Positions 33,784-42,370 of a stretch of 55,407 nt of DNA are shown here, in pieces; the first letter of the stretch is position 1, and every line of letters begins with the position of its first letter. The stretch is from contig JAOUMB010000015.1 in assembly GCA_029881725.1 (NCBI GenBank), positions 1 through 55,407 of the forward strand. The letters are read 5' to 3'. Below the pieces are notes generated by a model, which was given only the letters and a program-made list of their open reading frames with translations, was not told where the DNA came from and made no database searches. This stretch comes from Nitrospirota bacterium. Its GTDB lineage: Bacteria > Nitrospirota > JACRHL01. The translations under genes were made by a program, and so were the position numbers.

Positions 33784-33900
33784 TCACTTGCGGCCGCCAC
33801 CCCCCAGGATGCGTCCAAAGCAAAACGCCACCACCCCGGCAATGGCCAGCCACGAGGCCAGCATGAACACCATGCCGCCCCAGGAAAGTCCGCCGTTCAT
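33784..33900 (-). CDS. MetS-like small subunit of NSS transporter
   Basis: A 38-residue membrane protein, too short for most gene callers. It begins MNGGLSWGGMVFM, has one transmembrane helix (VFMLASWLAIAGVVAFCFG), then a Gly-rich turn and RK at the end, placing the C-terminus inside. Its ATG overlaps the stop of the NSS transporter gene (ATGA, 33897-33900). Tiny MetS-type subunits follow NSS transporter genes in Corynebacterium (MetPS) and many other bacteria, and MetP needs MetS for methionine uptake. Size, topology and coupling all match. Confidence 0.75.
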   Translation of the reverse strand: MNGGLSWGGMVFMLASWLAIAGVVAFCFGRILGGGGRK

Positions 33901-35480
33901 GCGTCACCCTCCTTCGGCATGTGCTCCGGTGCGTCCGGCGGCTGTCCGCCCCACCGCTTGTGAATGCCGTACATGATCGCCAGCAGCAGGGCCAGCAGCA
34001 ACAGGCGCGCGCCCCACTTGTAGGGCACCGCCTCCTCCGCCACGCCATCCATCATCAACACGCCAAAGGCGTCCTGATACCCCCATACCCCCAGAATGAC
34101 CAGCAGCGCGGTGGGCGTCACGTACTTGATGACATAGTAATAGACCCGCGGAATGTTCAACTGCGCACCCCGGGTGATCTCCTCCCAGGCATTGTCCATG
34201 CCGAACACCCAGGCAAACAGGATGATCTCCATCAGCGCCATCACCACCAACCCGAAGGTGCCCACCCAGTAGTCCATCTCATCCAGAAAGCCGAACTCCA
34301 TGAACAGGATCACCGGCTGGGACAGGATGAACAGCCCCACGCCGAGCATGATCGCCGCCTTGCGCCGGGAGATCTGGAACTCCTCCTGCAAAAATGCCAT
34401 GGCCGGCTGGCTCATGCCCACGGAACTGGTGATTCCGGCGATGAACAACAACAGAAACCACAGGCAGCCGAAGAACTGCCCGGCCGGAATCTGCTGGAAC
34501 ACCACCGGCACGCTCAGGAACCCCAGCGAAAAGGCGCCGCCCTCGGCGATTTCGCGGGTCTGGGCGAGGCCGAAAAACACCACCGCGGCCGGAATCGCCA
34601 GGGTGCCGCCGATGATGACCTCAACGCTCTCGTTGACCCCGGCGGTGGCCAGACCGGTGAGGGCCAGGTCCTGCTTTTCGCGGATGTAGCTGGCATAGGT
34701 CTGAATCGCCCCGAAACCGAGGCTGAGGGTAAAAAACACCTGCCCCGCCGCCGCCAGCCACACCTTGGCGCTGGTCAGGCTGGACAGGTCCGGATTCCAG
34801 ATGAAGCCCAGGCCGTGGGAGATGTCCCACCCCTCCGGGTTGCCGGGCAGCGGGTCCAGGGTAAGCACACGGGCCACCAGCACCAGCCCCAGCAGCATCA
34901 GCACCGGCATGGCCACCTTGGCCAGCATCTCCAGCCCGCGCACCACCCCGCGCGACAGGATCCAGACGCTCAGCAGCATGGTCACGGCAAAAAAGAAATA
35001 GGCCGCACCCAGGTTGGCGAAGTGCTGGTTCGCCTCCACACCGATGTAGCCGTCCAGAAACGAGCCCATCCCGGTGCGCGTGTCTTCGCCAAAATAGGAT
35101 CCGGCGGCGGAGAAGAATGAATACCCCAGGCACCAGGAGACGATGTAGGAGTAATACACCACCAGTCCGGTGGGAATCAGCACCCCGAATGCGCCCAGGT
35201 AGCGGGCCATGGGGTGACGCCACAACAGGCCGAACATGCCGGGGGTGGTGCCGAAGCCGTGCACGCCGCCACGGCGGCCGATGGCCAGTTCCACCCACAT
35301 GAGCGGGATGCCGAGCAGGATCAGCGAGATGAAATACGGCACCATGAAGGCGCCGCCGCCGTTCTGGGCGGCCTGCACCGGAAAGCGCAACAGGTTGCCC
35401 AGCCCCACGGCGTTGCCCGCCAGGGCAAACACCAATCCCACCTTGGTGTTCCAGATTTCCCGCTGCTGTACCGATGTCAT
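33897..35480 (-). CDS. Sodium-dependent NSS/SNF-family transporter
   Basis: The 527-residue protein is a LeuT-fold amino-acid or amine symporter. The N-terminal signature GNAVGLGNLLRFPVQAAQNGGGAF holds the sodium- and substrate-binding unwound helix, here interrupted only in wording by Leu for the usual Ile-Trp. About 12 membrane helices follow, among them LSLGFGAIQTYASYIRE and GITSSVGMSQPAMAFLQEE. A C-terminal helix ends near WGGQPPDAPEHM. The coupled MetS-like gene suggests methionine or another hydrophobic amino acid as substrate, which is inference. Confidence 0.9.
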   Translation of the reverse strand: MTSVQQREIWNTKVGLVFALAGNAVGLGNLLRFPVQAAQNGGGAFMVPYFISLILLGIPLMWVELAIGRRGGVHGFGTTPGMFGLLWRHPMARYLGAFGVLIPTGLVVYYSYIVSWCLGYSFFSAAGSYFGEDTRTGMGSFLDGYIGVEANQHFANLGAAYFFFAVTMLLSVWILSRGVVRGLEMLAKVAMPVLMLLGLVLVARVLTLDPLPGNPEGWDISHGLGFIWNPDLSSLTSAKVWLAAAGQVFFTLSLGFGAIQTYASYIREKQDLALTGLATAGVNESVEVIIGGTLAIPAAVVFFGLAQTREIAEGGAFSLGFLSVPVVFQQIPAGQFFGCLWFLLLFIAGITSSVGMSQPAMAFLQEEFQISRRKAAIMLGVGLFILSQPVILFMEFGFLDEMDYWVGTFGLVVMALMEIILFAWVFGMDNAWEEITRGAQLNIPRVYYYVIKYVTPTALLVILGVWGYQDAFGVLMMDGVAEEAVPYKWGARLLLLALLLAIMYGIHKRWGGQPPDAPEHMPKEGDA

Positions 35481-35519
35481 GCGCCGTCCCTGGCCGAAAG
35501 AAAAACGGGGGATCGGGCC

Positions 35520-35735
35520 CTACGCCTCGACCTTCACCACATTGCGCGCCTCGGGGCCGCGACGCCCCTCCTCGCACTCGAATTCGACCGTATCTCCCGG
35601 CTTCAGGGTCTTGTAGGTGGCGCCCACCATGTGCACAAAGTGCAGGCGCACCTTCTGACCGTCCTCGCGCATGATAATCCCCTGCCCGCTCTCCTTGCCC
35701 AGCCGTTCCACGACTCCCCGGTAAAGGTCGGCCAT
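35520..35735 (-). CDS. Cold-shock domain protein, divergent
   Basis: A 71-residue single cold-shock domain (OB-fold) that should bind single-stranded RNA or DNA. The start MADLYRGVVERL and end EGRRGPEARNVVKV fit the family. The RNA-binding motifs are altered: RNP-1, usually KGFGFI, reads SGQGIIM, and RNP-2, usually VFVH, reads LHFVHM. The ATG has GGAGG five bases upstream. The promoter at 35837-35865 would give a leader of about 95 bases, as is common for cold-regulated csp genes. Confidence 0.8.
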   Translation of the reverse strand: MADLYRGVVERLGKESGQGIIMREDGQKVRLHFVHMVGATYKTLKPGDTVEFECEEGRRGPEARNVVKVEA

Positions 35736-36088
35736 CTCATCCTCCAGAATAGGGGCGCCCCCTCCGGACTTGCCTGGAAGGGGACGTGTCCCGCACCGCG
35801 TTGAAAACCGCGCGCCATTCCTGCGCGTCGTCTGCAAATATCCCCATTTGCCGCGATGCCGTCAACCTTGGCCCCGACCGCCTCACCACCGGGGTGAACC
35901 CCGCGGTGAAATTTCCGCGACCGGTTACGTACTTTCCCAACCCCACCCTTCCCGTGTAGAATGCGCGCTTCAAACCGTCCGCAAATGTCTGAGCCCCCCC
36001 TGCCCGTGCGGGTCACGGTGTGGGAGTCCACCCTGAGCGGGGCACGGAACGGGGGCAGACGGCACGGATGCAGAGAGCGAATGTCTGA
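35736..36088. other. Intergenic region between cold-shock gene and oadG
   Basis: This 353-base stretch holds the leftward cold-shock promoter and leader. Rightward, a TAGAAT at 35957-35962 could be the -10 of the oad operon, but no convincing -35 precedes it. Direct ggggtgaac/cggtgaaa fragments near 35890-35910 form no clear operator. No gene is seen. Confidence 0.4.
35837..35865 (-). promoter_or_regulatory. Promoter of the cold-shock gene
   Basis: On the minus strand TTGACG (35860-35865) and GATATT (35837-35842) are 17 bases apart, facing the cold-shock gene. Confidence 0.6.
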
Positions 36089-36322
36089 ATGAACGATATT
36101 GGCAGCGGATTGTTTCTGATGTGTGTGGGAATGGGAACCGTGTTCCTGTTTCTGCTTCTGCTGATCGCGGCCACCGAAGGCATCCGTGTGATGTTCGGGG
36201 GAGCCCCGGCACCCGCGGCCCCGGCGCCCAAGGCCGGGCGAGCGGCCAAAGCGGCTGACGACGCGGCCCGCGCCGCAGCGGTAATCGGTGCGGTAACCCA
36301 CCACAAACGAAAACGGCAATAG
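36089..36322 (+). CDS. oadG: Oxaloacetate decarboxylase gamma subunit
   Basis: A 77-residue protein with one N-terminal membrane helix (GLFLMCVGMGTVFLFLLLLIA). An Ala/Pro-rich linker follows (APAPAAPAPKAG), then a basic His-containing C-terminus (VTHHKRKRQ). This layout is typical of OadG, which tethers OadA to OadB and uses its C-terminal histidines to bind zinc for decarboxylation. It is first of the oadG-oadA-oadB set. The ATG follows GAGAGCG weakly. Confidence 0.85.
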   Translation: MNDIGSGLFLMCVGMGTVFLFLLLLIAATEGIRVMFGGAPAPAAPAPKAGRAAKAADDAARAAAVIGAVTHHKRKRQ

Positions 36323-36337
36323 ATCTTTAGCGATCAC

Positions 36338-36359
36338 GGAGCCGTTTTCAGCCGGCTCC
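36338..36359 (+). other. Hairpin between oadG and oadA
   Basis: GGAGCC at 36338-36343 pairs with GGCTCC at 36354-36359 with a ten-base loop. No T run follows. It could stabilise or balance expression of the downstream oadA message. Confidence 0.4.
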
Positions 36360-36376
36360 ACTCCAGTGAGGGAAGC

Positions 36377-38149
36377 ATGGCGAAAACACAGAAAATCGCG
36401 ATTACCGAAACCGTCCTGCGGGACGCCCACCAGTCGATTCTCGCGACCCGCATGCGCACCGAGCAGATGTTGCCGGCGGCGAAAATGCTCGACGACATCG
36501 GCTACTGGTCGCTGGAGTGCTGGGGGGGCGCCACCTTCGACGCCTGCCTGCGTTTTCTCAAGGAAGATCCGTGGGAGCGCCTGAAGTCCCTGCGCAAGGC
36601 CATTCCCAACACCCGCTTGCAGATGCTGCTGCGCGGCCAGAACCTGGTCGGGTACCGCCACTATGCCGATGACGTGGTGGAAAAGTTCGTGGAAAAGGCA
36701 TGCGACAACGGCATGGACGTGTTCCGCATCTTCGACGCCCTGAACGATGTGCGTAACCTGGAAACCGCCATCCGCACCGTGAAGCGCAAGGGCAAACACG
36801 CCGAGGGCACCATCTGCTTCACCACCAGCCCGGTGCACAGCATCGACAACTTCGTCGACATGGGCGTGCAACTGGCCGAAATGGGATGTGAAACCATCTG
36901 CGTCAAGGACATGGCCGGCCTCATCTCACCGCCGCAGGTGTTTGAGCTGGCCTCCGCCCTGGCCAAAAAGATCAGCCTGCCGATCCACCTGCACTCCCAC
37001 TGCACCGCCGGCGTGGCGGTGGCCACCTATCAGAAGGCGGCGGAGGCGGGCGTGCAGATTCTGGATACGTCCATCTCCTCCATCTCCATGGGCACCGGCC
37101 AGCCGGCCACCGAGAGCATCGTGGCGCTCCTGCAGGGCACTCCCTACGATACCGGCCTGGACCTGACCAAGCTGGCTGACGTGGCCGAGTACTTCGCCGG
37201 CGTGTACAAGGAACTTTCCGCCTGGGAGAGCGGCCTGAAGGGGGCCGACGCCCGCATGCTGATCTATCAGGTTCCGGGCGGCATGCTGTCCAACATGGAG
37301 AGCCAGTTGCGCGAGCAGGGCGCCGCCGACCGCTACGAGGAGGTGCTCAAGGAAGTGCCCAAGGTACGCGAGGACCTGGGGTGGATTCCGCTGGTCACCC
37401 CCACCAGCCAGATCGTCGGCACCCAGGCGGTGATGAACGTGCTGGCCGGTGAGCGCTACAAGCTGCTCTCCCGCGAGACCGAAGACATCGTGCGCGGCAT
37501 GTACGGCAAGACCCCGGCCCCCATCAGCAAGGAACTGGTGGACCGGGTGCTGGGGGGGGAATCGCCCGTCACCGGCCGTCCGGCGGACGTGATCGATCCG
37601 GAGCTGGAAAAGCACCGGGCGGAAATCGGCAGCCTGGCGGAGAGCGAAGAGGACGTGCTGTCCTACACCCTGTTCCCGAAGGTCGCCAAACCGTATTTCG
37701 AGATTCGCCACGACGCCGCCAAGCTGGCCGCCGCCATCGAGGCGCAGAACCCGAAACCGGCCCCGGCCGCCGCCAGCGCCGCCGCCGGAGACACGGCCCA
37801 GTACACGGTGGACGTGAACGGCCAGACCTTCCACGTGACGGTGGCCGACGGCCACCACGGCGAGGTGCAGGTATCCAGCGCCAAGCCCGCGCGCCCGGCC
37901 CCCAAGCCCACCGCCTCCACCAGCGCCATGGCCGACGGCGATCCGGTTCCGGCGCCGATGGGCGGCAACGTGTGGAAGATCACCTGCGAGGAGGGAGATA
38001 CCGTCCAGGAGGGGGATGTGGTGCTGATCCTGGAGGCCATGAAAATGGAGGTGGAGGTTTCCGCCACCCATGCCGGCACCGTGCAACAGGTTCTGGTCAA
38101 AGAAGGGGCCTCGGTCACGCCGGGACAGGCCCTGGTAACCATCGGCTGA
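36377..38149 (+). CDS. oadA: Oxaloacetate decarboxylase alpha subunit
   Basis: The 590-residue protein has an N-terminal carboxyltransferase TIM barrel opening ITETVLRDAHQSILATRMRT, with GGATFDACLRFL. The conserved second half has YQVPGGMLSNMESQL. An Ala/Pro linker follows, then a biotinyl domain with EAMKMEVEV, biotin on Lys556. It takes CO2 from oxaloacetate onto biotin for the membrane subunits, which release it while exporting Na+. The ATG follows GTGAGGGAAGC. Pyruvate carboxylase B is the main alternative, but oadG and oadB on both sides settle the matter. Confidence 0.95.
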   Translation: MAKTQKIAITETVLRDAHQSILATRMRTEQMLPAAKMLDDIGYWSLECWGGATFDACLRFLKEDPWERLKSLRKAIPNTRLQMLLRGQNLVGYRHYADDVVEKFVEKACDNGMDVFRIFDALNDVRNLETAIRTVKRKGKHAEGTICFTTSPVHSIDNFVDMGVQLAEMGCETICVKDMAGLISPPQVFELASALAKKISLPIHLHSHCTAGVAVATYQKAAEAGVQILDTSISSISMGTGQPATESIVALLQGTPYDTGLDLTKLADVAEYFAGVYKELSAWESGLKGADARMLIYQVPGGMLSNMESQLREQGAADRYEEVLKEVPKVREDLGWIPLVTPTSQIVGTQAVMNVLAGERYKLLSRETEDIVRGMYGKTPAPISKELVDRVLGGESPVTGRPADVIDPELEKHRAEIGSLAESEEDVLSYTLFPKVAKPYFEIRHDAAKLAAAIEAQNPKPAPAAASAAAGDTAQYTVDVNGQTFHVTVADGHHGEVQVSSAKPARPAPKPTASTSAMADGDPVPAPMGGNVWKITCEEGDTVQEGDVVLILEAMKMEVEVSATHAGTVQQVLVKEGASVTPGQALVTIG

Positions 38150-38167
38150 TATCGGAGTTTGCCCCCC

Positions 38168-39442
38168 ATGCGCCTTTGGCCGCAGTTTCGCTCATATGTG
38201 CTGGTCCTGTGTGGCCTGTTGCTCCCCGCCGTAGCCCTGGCCGCCGATGGTCACGACCCGGTGGCCCCCACCGGCCTGAAATCGGAGCCCCACGCGGTGG
38301 CCTCCATGGAGTCGTTCATCAATTTCCTGCACGACATGGGGATCATGAACATGACCCCCGGCGCGGCGCTGATGATGGGCGTGGGCGGACTGCTGATCTT
38401 CCTGGCCATCCGCAAGGGGTATGAGCCGCTGCTGCTGGTGCCCATCGGCCTGGGGGCGATTCTGACCAACATCCCGCTGGCGGGCATTGCCGAGCCGGAC
38501 GGCATCATCGGCATTCTGTATGAACTGGGTATCCATAGCGGCCTGTTCCCGCTGCTGATTTTCATGGGCATCGGCGCGCTGACCGACTTCGGCCCGCTGA
38601 TCGCCAATCCCAAGCTGGCCCTGCTGGGAGGCGCCGCCCAGTTGGGCATCTTCGGCACCCTGGTGGGCGCGCTGATGGTGGGTGACATTCCCGGCCTGGG
38701 GCTGGACTTCACCCTGCGCGAAGCGGCGGCCATCGCCATCATCGGCGGCGCGGACGGCCCCACCTCCATCTATGTGGCCGGAGCCCTGGCGGATCACCTG
38801 CTCGGGGCCATCGCGGTGGCGGCCTATTCCTACATGGCGCTGGTGCCGATCATCCAGCCGCCGATCATCCGCGCCCTCACCACCCCCAAGGAGCGGGTGA
38901 TCGTGATGAGCCAGGTGCGCCACGTGACCCAACGGGAGAAGATCCTGTTCGCCTTTGCGGTGCTGTTCCTGTGCATCATCATCGTCCCCTCGGCCACCCC
39001 GCTGGTGGGCATGCTGGTGGTGGGCAACGTGTTCCGCGAATCCGGCGTGGTGGAGCGCCTGTTCAAGACCAGTTCCAACGAACTGCTGAACATCGTCACC
39101 ATCTTCCTCGGCCTGTCAGTGGGTTCCAAACTGGCCGCGTCCGAGTTCCTCACCGTGCAGACCCTGGGCATTTCGGTGCTGGGGCTGGCCGCCTTCTGCG
39201 TCGGCACCGCCGGGGGGCTGCTGATGGGCAAACTCATGTGCTGGATGAGCGGCGGCAAGATCAATCCGATGATCGGCGCCGCGGGTGTCTCCGCCGTACC
39301 CATGGCCGCGCGCGTGGTGCAAAAGATCGGCATGGAGTACAACCCCAACAACCACCTGCTGTTCCACGCCATGGGCCCGAACGTGGCCGGCGTGCTTGGC
39401 TCGGCCATCGCCGCCGGTGTGCTGATCTCGTTCCTGGGCTAA
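38168..39442 (+). CDS. oadB: Oxaloacetate decarboxylase beta subunit (Na+ pump)
   Basis: The 424-residue membrane protein is the sodium-pumping carboxybiotin decarboxylase. Motifs include [17 protein letters not shown], the key Asp region [15 protein letters not shown], and [18 protein letters not shown] with GMEYNPNN. It carries an extra N-terminus of about 45 residues with a signal-peptide-like helix ([18 protein letters not shown]) before the usual [11 protein letters not shown] start. That is unusual and may alter insertion. The ATG is preceded by GGAG about 11 bases upstream. Terminator follows. Confidence 0.95.
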   Translation: MRLWPQFRSYVLVLCGLLLPAVALAADGHDPVAPTGLKSEPHAVASMESFINFLHDMGIMNMTPGAALMMGVGGLLIFLAIRKGYEPLLLVPIGLGAILTNIPLAGIAEPDGIIGILYELGIHSGLFPLLIFMGIGALTDFGPLIANPKLALLGGAAQLGIFGTLVGALMVGDIPGLGLDFTLREAAAIAIIGGADGPTSIYVAGALADHLLGAIAVAAYSYMALVPIIQPPIIRALTTPKERVIVMSQVRHVTQREKILFAFAVLFLCIIIVPSATPLVGMLVVGNVFRESGVVERLFKTSSNELLNIVTIFLGLSVGSKLAASEFLTVQTLGISVLGLAAFCVGTAGGLLMGKLMCWMSGGKINPMIGAAGVSAVPMAARVVQKIGMEYNPNNHLLFHAMGPNVAGVLGSAIAAGVLISFLG

Positions 39443-39492
39443 CGGACGGCGGCTCCGGACGGCACCCACGAATCGCCCGACCGGCAACCAAC

Positions 39493-39533
39493 AAAAAACG
39501 GCGGAACAGGCAACGCCTGTTCCGCCGTTTTTA
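39493..39533 (+). terminator. Bidirectional rho-independent terminator
   Basis: CGGCGGAACAGGC (39499-39511) pairs perfectly with GCCTGTTCCGCCG (39515-39527) around a three-base loop. It is preceded by six A and followed by six T. It can stop transcription of both oadB (+) and the convergent sulfite reductase gene (-). Confidence 0.95.
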
Positions 39534-39595
39534 CATTTTCACCCTCCGTGCCGTCCCAAGTCGGAACCGCCACTCACAGGCGCGGGCCCTGCCCG

Positions 39596-42061
39596 CTAGG
39601 CCTTTTTGATGACGATGCGGTGGTGCTTGCCGTCGCCCAGGGGCTCGTTGACGAACACGTCGTGACCGTCGTTGGCGACGCTTTTGGGCACGTTCCGGAT
39701 CGGCTCCCCGTCGTCCAGCAGCACCTCCAGGGTGGCACCGGCCGGCATCATCTCCAGCTTCAGCTTGGTCTTCACATAGTTCATGGGGCAGGCAACACCC
39801 TTCAGGTCCAGGGTTGCGTCCGCACCATCTGCCGCGGGGGCCGATGAGGCTGCCGGGGCCGCAGCCGCCGGGCCGGTCTTGGCCGCCGAATCGTCATCCC
39901 CGGCCACGCTGCGCGCGGCGTCATCGGTCACCGGCTGGGTCAGGCGCAGGTCATTGCCCATGCTGTTGTAGGCCACCTCGCTGAGCAACACGAAGCGCTC
40001 CGCCGCCTCCATGTGCTTTTTGACCGCTTCCGGATCGGCACCCGCGCCGGTGTGGCGGCCCAGCGAAAAGAACAGCACCGCGCAGTCCGCCGGGAACAGG
40101 CCGGTGGCGATGAACTTTTCGGTGAACTTGGCGGCCGCTTCCGGCACCAGTTCCACCTCCTCGCCTTCGGTCACCAGCAGGGCCTGGGCGGCGGAGAACA
40201 CCGCCTCGTCGGCACGCTCGCCCGCCGCGCCCCAGTTGCCGCCGTTGCGTTCGCTCTGGGCCAGGGCAATGCCGGTGCGCGCCTCCTTGAGGCCCACCTC
40301 AATCAGGTCCAGCACACCGCCCGCGCATTCGCCGGGGCCCATGTCCTCCAGGGCGAACTCCTCGTCGGAGCCGATGTCCTTGTAGTAGCTCGGGTCCGCG
40401 TCGTAGGCGGGAATCTCGGTCAGCGGCATCAGCAGCGCCTTGAGGGTGTCCTTGCCGACCCGTTCCACATAGGCGTCGAAAGACTCCCCGGCGCCGCGTT
40501 TGGCGCGGTAGTCATCCAGCAGGGTATCCACCACCTGGGGGGCATGCTTGGCCGGAACCCGCAGGGTGGGGTTGGCGATGACCGTACCGGCGGCGTCCGC
40601 GTGGCCGCCCAGATGCACCTCGTAGAACGGGGCCATGTGGCCCTGGTTCTTTTTGGCGGTGCCGTGGAAGCCGATGCTGGCAATGTGGTGGTGGCCGCAG
40701 GAATTGGGGCAGCCGCTCACCTTCAGGCGCGCGCCCCCCGCATCATCGTAGGCGGCCGGGTTCCGGTCGATGTGGTCCACCAGCAGCCCGCCCAGTTGGC
40801 GCGATGCCACCAGGCCCAGGTTGCAGGTTTCCGCGCCGGGGCAGCTCATGACGTCGGACAGGGTTTCCGCGCCGTCACGGGCCAGACCCACCGCATCCAG
40901 TTCGCCGTACAGGGCGTCCAGGGACGATTCCGCCACCGACAGGATCACCATGTTCTGGCCGACGGTGAGACGCGCCTCCTCACAGGCGGAGTAGCGCCGC
41001 ACCATTCCGGCCAGGGCGCGCATCTGGTCGGTGGTGATATCGCCCTTGTCCAAATGCAGTTGCACCGAAAACAGGCCGGATTCGCGCTCCGGCAGCACGT
41101 TGGTGGCACGCCAGCGGGAACGGGCGTCGCCGGACGGCATGCTCACCGGCCAGGCCAGCACGTTGGGGTTCACATCCGGCTCCGGCAGGGCCGGATAGGT
41201 AATGCCCTCGCTGACGATGCGGGCACGCTCCGTCTCGTAGCGGGCACGCACCTCATCGGCGCCCAGGCGCTCCACCAGGAATTTCAGACGGGCACGGGCG
41301 CGCTGCTTGCGGTTGCCGTACAGGTCGAACAGGCGGATCAGCGCCTCGCACAGGGGCAGCAGCTCATCGATGGGGACCCACGCCTCAAACGGATGGGCCA
41401 CCCGGGGGGCGGAGCCGAGGCCGCCGCCCACCACCACCGAGAACCCCCAACGCCCGTCTTTTCGGGCCGGAATCAGGCCGATGTCGTGAATTCCGGTGCG
41501 GGCGCAGTCGGTGGCGCAGCCGGAAAAGGCGATTTTGAATTTGCGCGGCATGTTCTGCGTCACCGGGTGGCGCAGGAAATGGGCGTAGACGGCCTCCGCA
41601 TAGGGGGTCACGTCGAACGCCTCCTGGCTGCACACACCGGCGAAGTGACAGGCGGTGACGTTGCGCACCGTGTTGCCGCAGGCCTCACGGGTGGTGATGC
41701 CTCCCGCCGCCAGATCGCGGAACGCCGCCGGGGCGTCGGCCAGCGGCACGTAGTGGTACTGAAAATCCTGGCGGGTGGTCACGTGGGCCGGGCCCTTGCC
41801 ATAGGTGTCGCCCACCTTCGCCGCCACTTCGAGCTGATCCGGGTCGATGCGCCCATAGGGCAGCTTGAGGCGCAGCATGTGCTGGTTTTCCTGGCCACGC
41901 TGGCCATACAGGCCCTGGCGCAGGCGGAAGCCCTGAAATTTTTCAGGGGCGATGGTGCCGGACCGGAACCGCTCCATCTCGCTCTCGAAGTGGGCGATTT
42001 CTTCTTCCACACGTGCCGGGTCGCCGATTGCCGGGCGGGGCCGCTTCACACTCTTGGTCAT
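39596..42061 (-). CDS. Siroheme nitrite/sulfite reductase fused to TusA-like domain
   Basis: This 821-residue protein holds a full siroheme-[4Fe-4S] reductase (about 1-550). It has two ferrodoxin-like half-repeats (HVTTRQDFQYHY) and cluster ligands Cys407, Cys413, Cys451 and Cys455 (CPGAETC and CPNSC). A helical HEPN-like stretch (about 590-690), an Ala/Pro linker, and a C-terminal TusA/SirA domain (about 750-821) follow. The TusA active motif CPxP reads Cys758-Pro-Met-Asn. It could reduce nitrite or sulfite with ferredoxin; the fused sulfur-carrier fold favours sulfur chemistry, by inference. ATG with GGAGCAA upstream. Stand-alone gene with promoter and terminator. Confidence 0.9.
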   Translation of the reverse strand: MTKSVKRPRPAIGDPARVEEEIAHFESEMERFRSGTIAPEKFQGFRLRQGLYGQRGQENQHMLRLKLPYGRIDPDQLEVAAKVGDTYGKGPAHVTTRQDFQYHYVPLADAPAAFRDLAAGGITTREACGNTVRNVTACHFAGVCSQEAFDVTPYAEAVYAHFLRHPVTQNMPRKFKIAFSGCATDCARTGIHDIGLIPARKDGRWGFSVVVGGGLGSAPRVAHPFEAWVPIDELLPLCEALIRLFDLYGNRKQRARARLKFLVERLGADEVRARYETERARIVSEGITYPALPEPDVNPNVLAWPVSMPSGDARSRWRATNVLPERESGLFSVQLHLDKGDITTDQMRALAGMVRRYSACEEARLTVGQNMVILSVAESSLDALYGELDAVGLARDGAETLSDVMSCPGAETCNLGLVASRQLGGLLVDHIDRNPAAYDDAGGARLKVSGCPNSCGHHHIASIGFHGTAKKNQGHMAPFYEVHLGGHADAAGTVIANPTLRVPAKHAPQVVDTLLDDYRAKRGAGESFDAYVERVGKDTLKALLMPLTEIPAYDADPSYYKDIGSDEEFALEDMGPGECAGGVLDLIEVGLKEARTGIALAQSERNGGNWGAAGERADEAVFSAAQALLVTEGEEVELVPEAAAKFTEKFIATGLFPADCAVLFFSLGRHTGAGADPEAVKKHMEAAERFVLLSEVAYNSMGNDLRLTQPVTDDAARSVAGDDDSAAKTGPAAAAPAASSAPAADGADATLDLKGVACPMNYVKTKLKLEMMPAGATLEVLLDDGEPIRNVPKSVANDGHDVFVNEPLGDGKHHRIVIKKA

Positions 42062-42370
42062 GGGGATTGCTCCATACAGGTCCCGAAAACAGGGGATATC
42101 CTACTTTTTCGATCGGGATAAACAGAATTAACTCACACTATACCCCGGTTCACCTCGTTCGGCAAGGATGTACACCCCTCAGTTGTCGGCAATATGGTGC
42201 ACCAGGTCAAGAAAAAACCCCCCGGTTGCCTCACTTCAGGGCGGTTGGTTCTACCCTTGGGACGGCAAAAACGGTTACCCTGTGGGTCTTGTTCCGGGCA
42301 CCCGGCGGGGCGGGCGGTGGGCAGGCCACCGGATCGCAACAGACCACTTGGATTGATTAGACCTTACAGC
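42062..42370. other. Intergenic region, reductase / patatin divergence
   Basis: Apart from the leftward promoter this 309-base stretch has G+C-rich inverted fragments near 42190-42340, for example ggtgcacc and cgggcacccg. It has no RNA family I recognise and no clear rightward promoter. The patatin frame is open through much of it but without protein-like content. Confidence 0.4.
42137..42165 (-). promoter_or_regulatory. Promoter of the nitrite/sulfite reductase gene
   Basis: The minus strand has TTGCCG (42160-42165), 17 bases, then TATAGT (42137-42142). A spaced inverted repeat TATCC/GGATA at about 42095-42125 lies in the leader and may be an operator, though its arms are only five bases. 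Confidence 0.6.

Noticed and set aside
35957-35962. Promoter for the oad operon
   Set aside because: TAGAAT is a fair -10 but no -35 is present at the right distance, so it is only mentioned in the intergenic entry.
40013-42121. Long plus-strand frame opposite the nitrite/sulfite reductase
   Set aside because: Composition is Gly/Gln/His/Val-rich with no motif, and the other strand encodes all siroheme cluster ligands.
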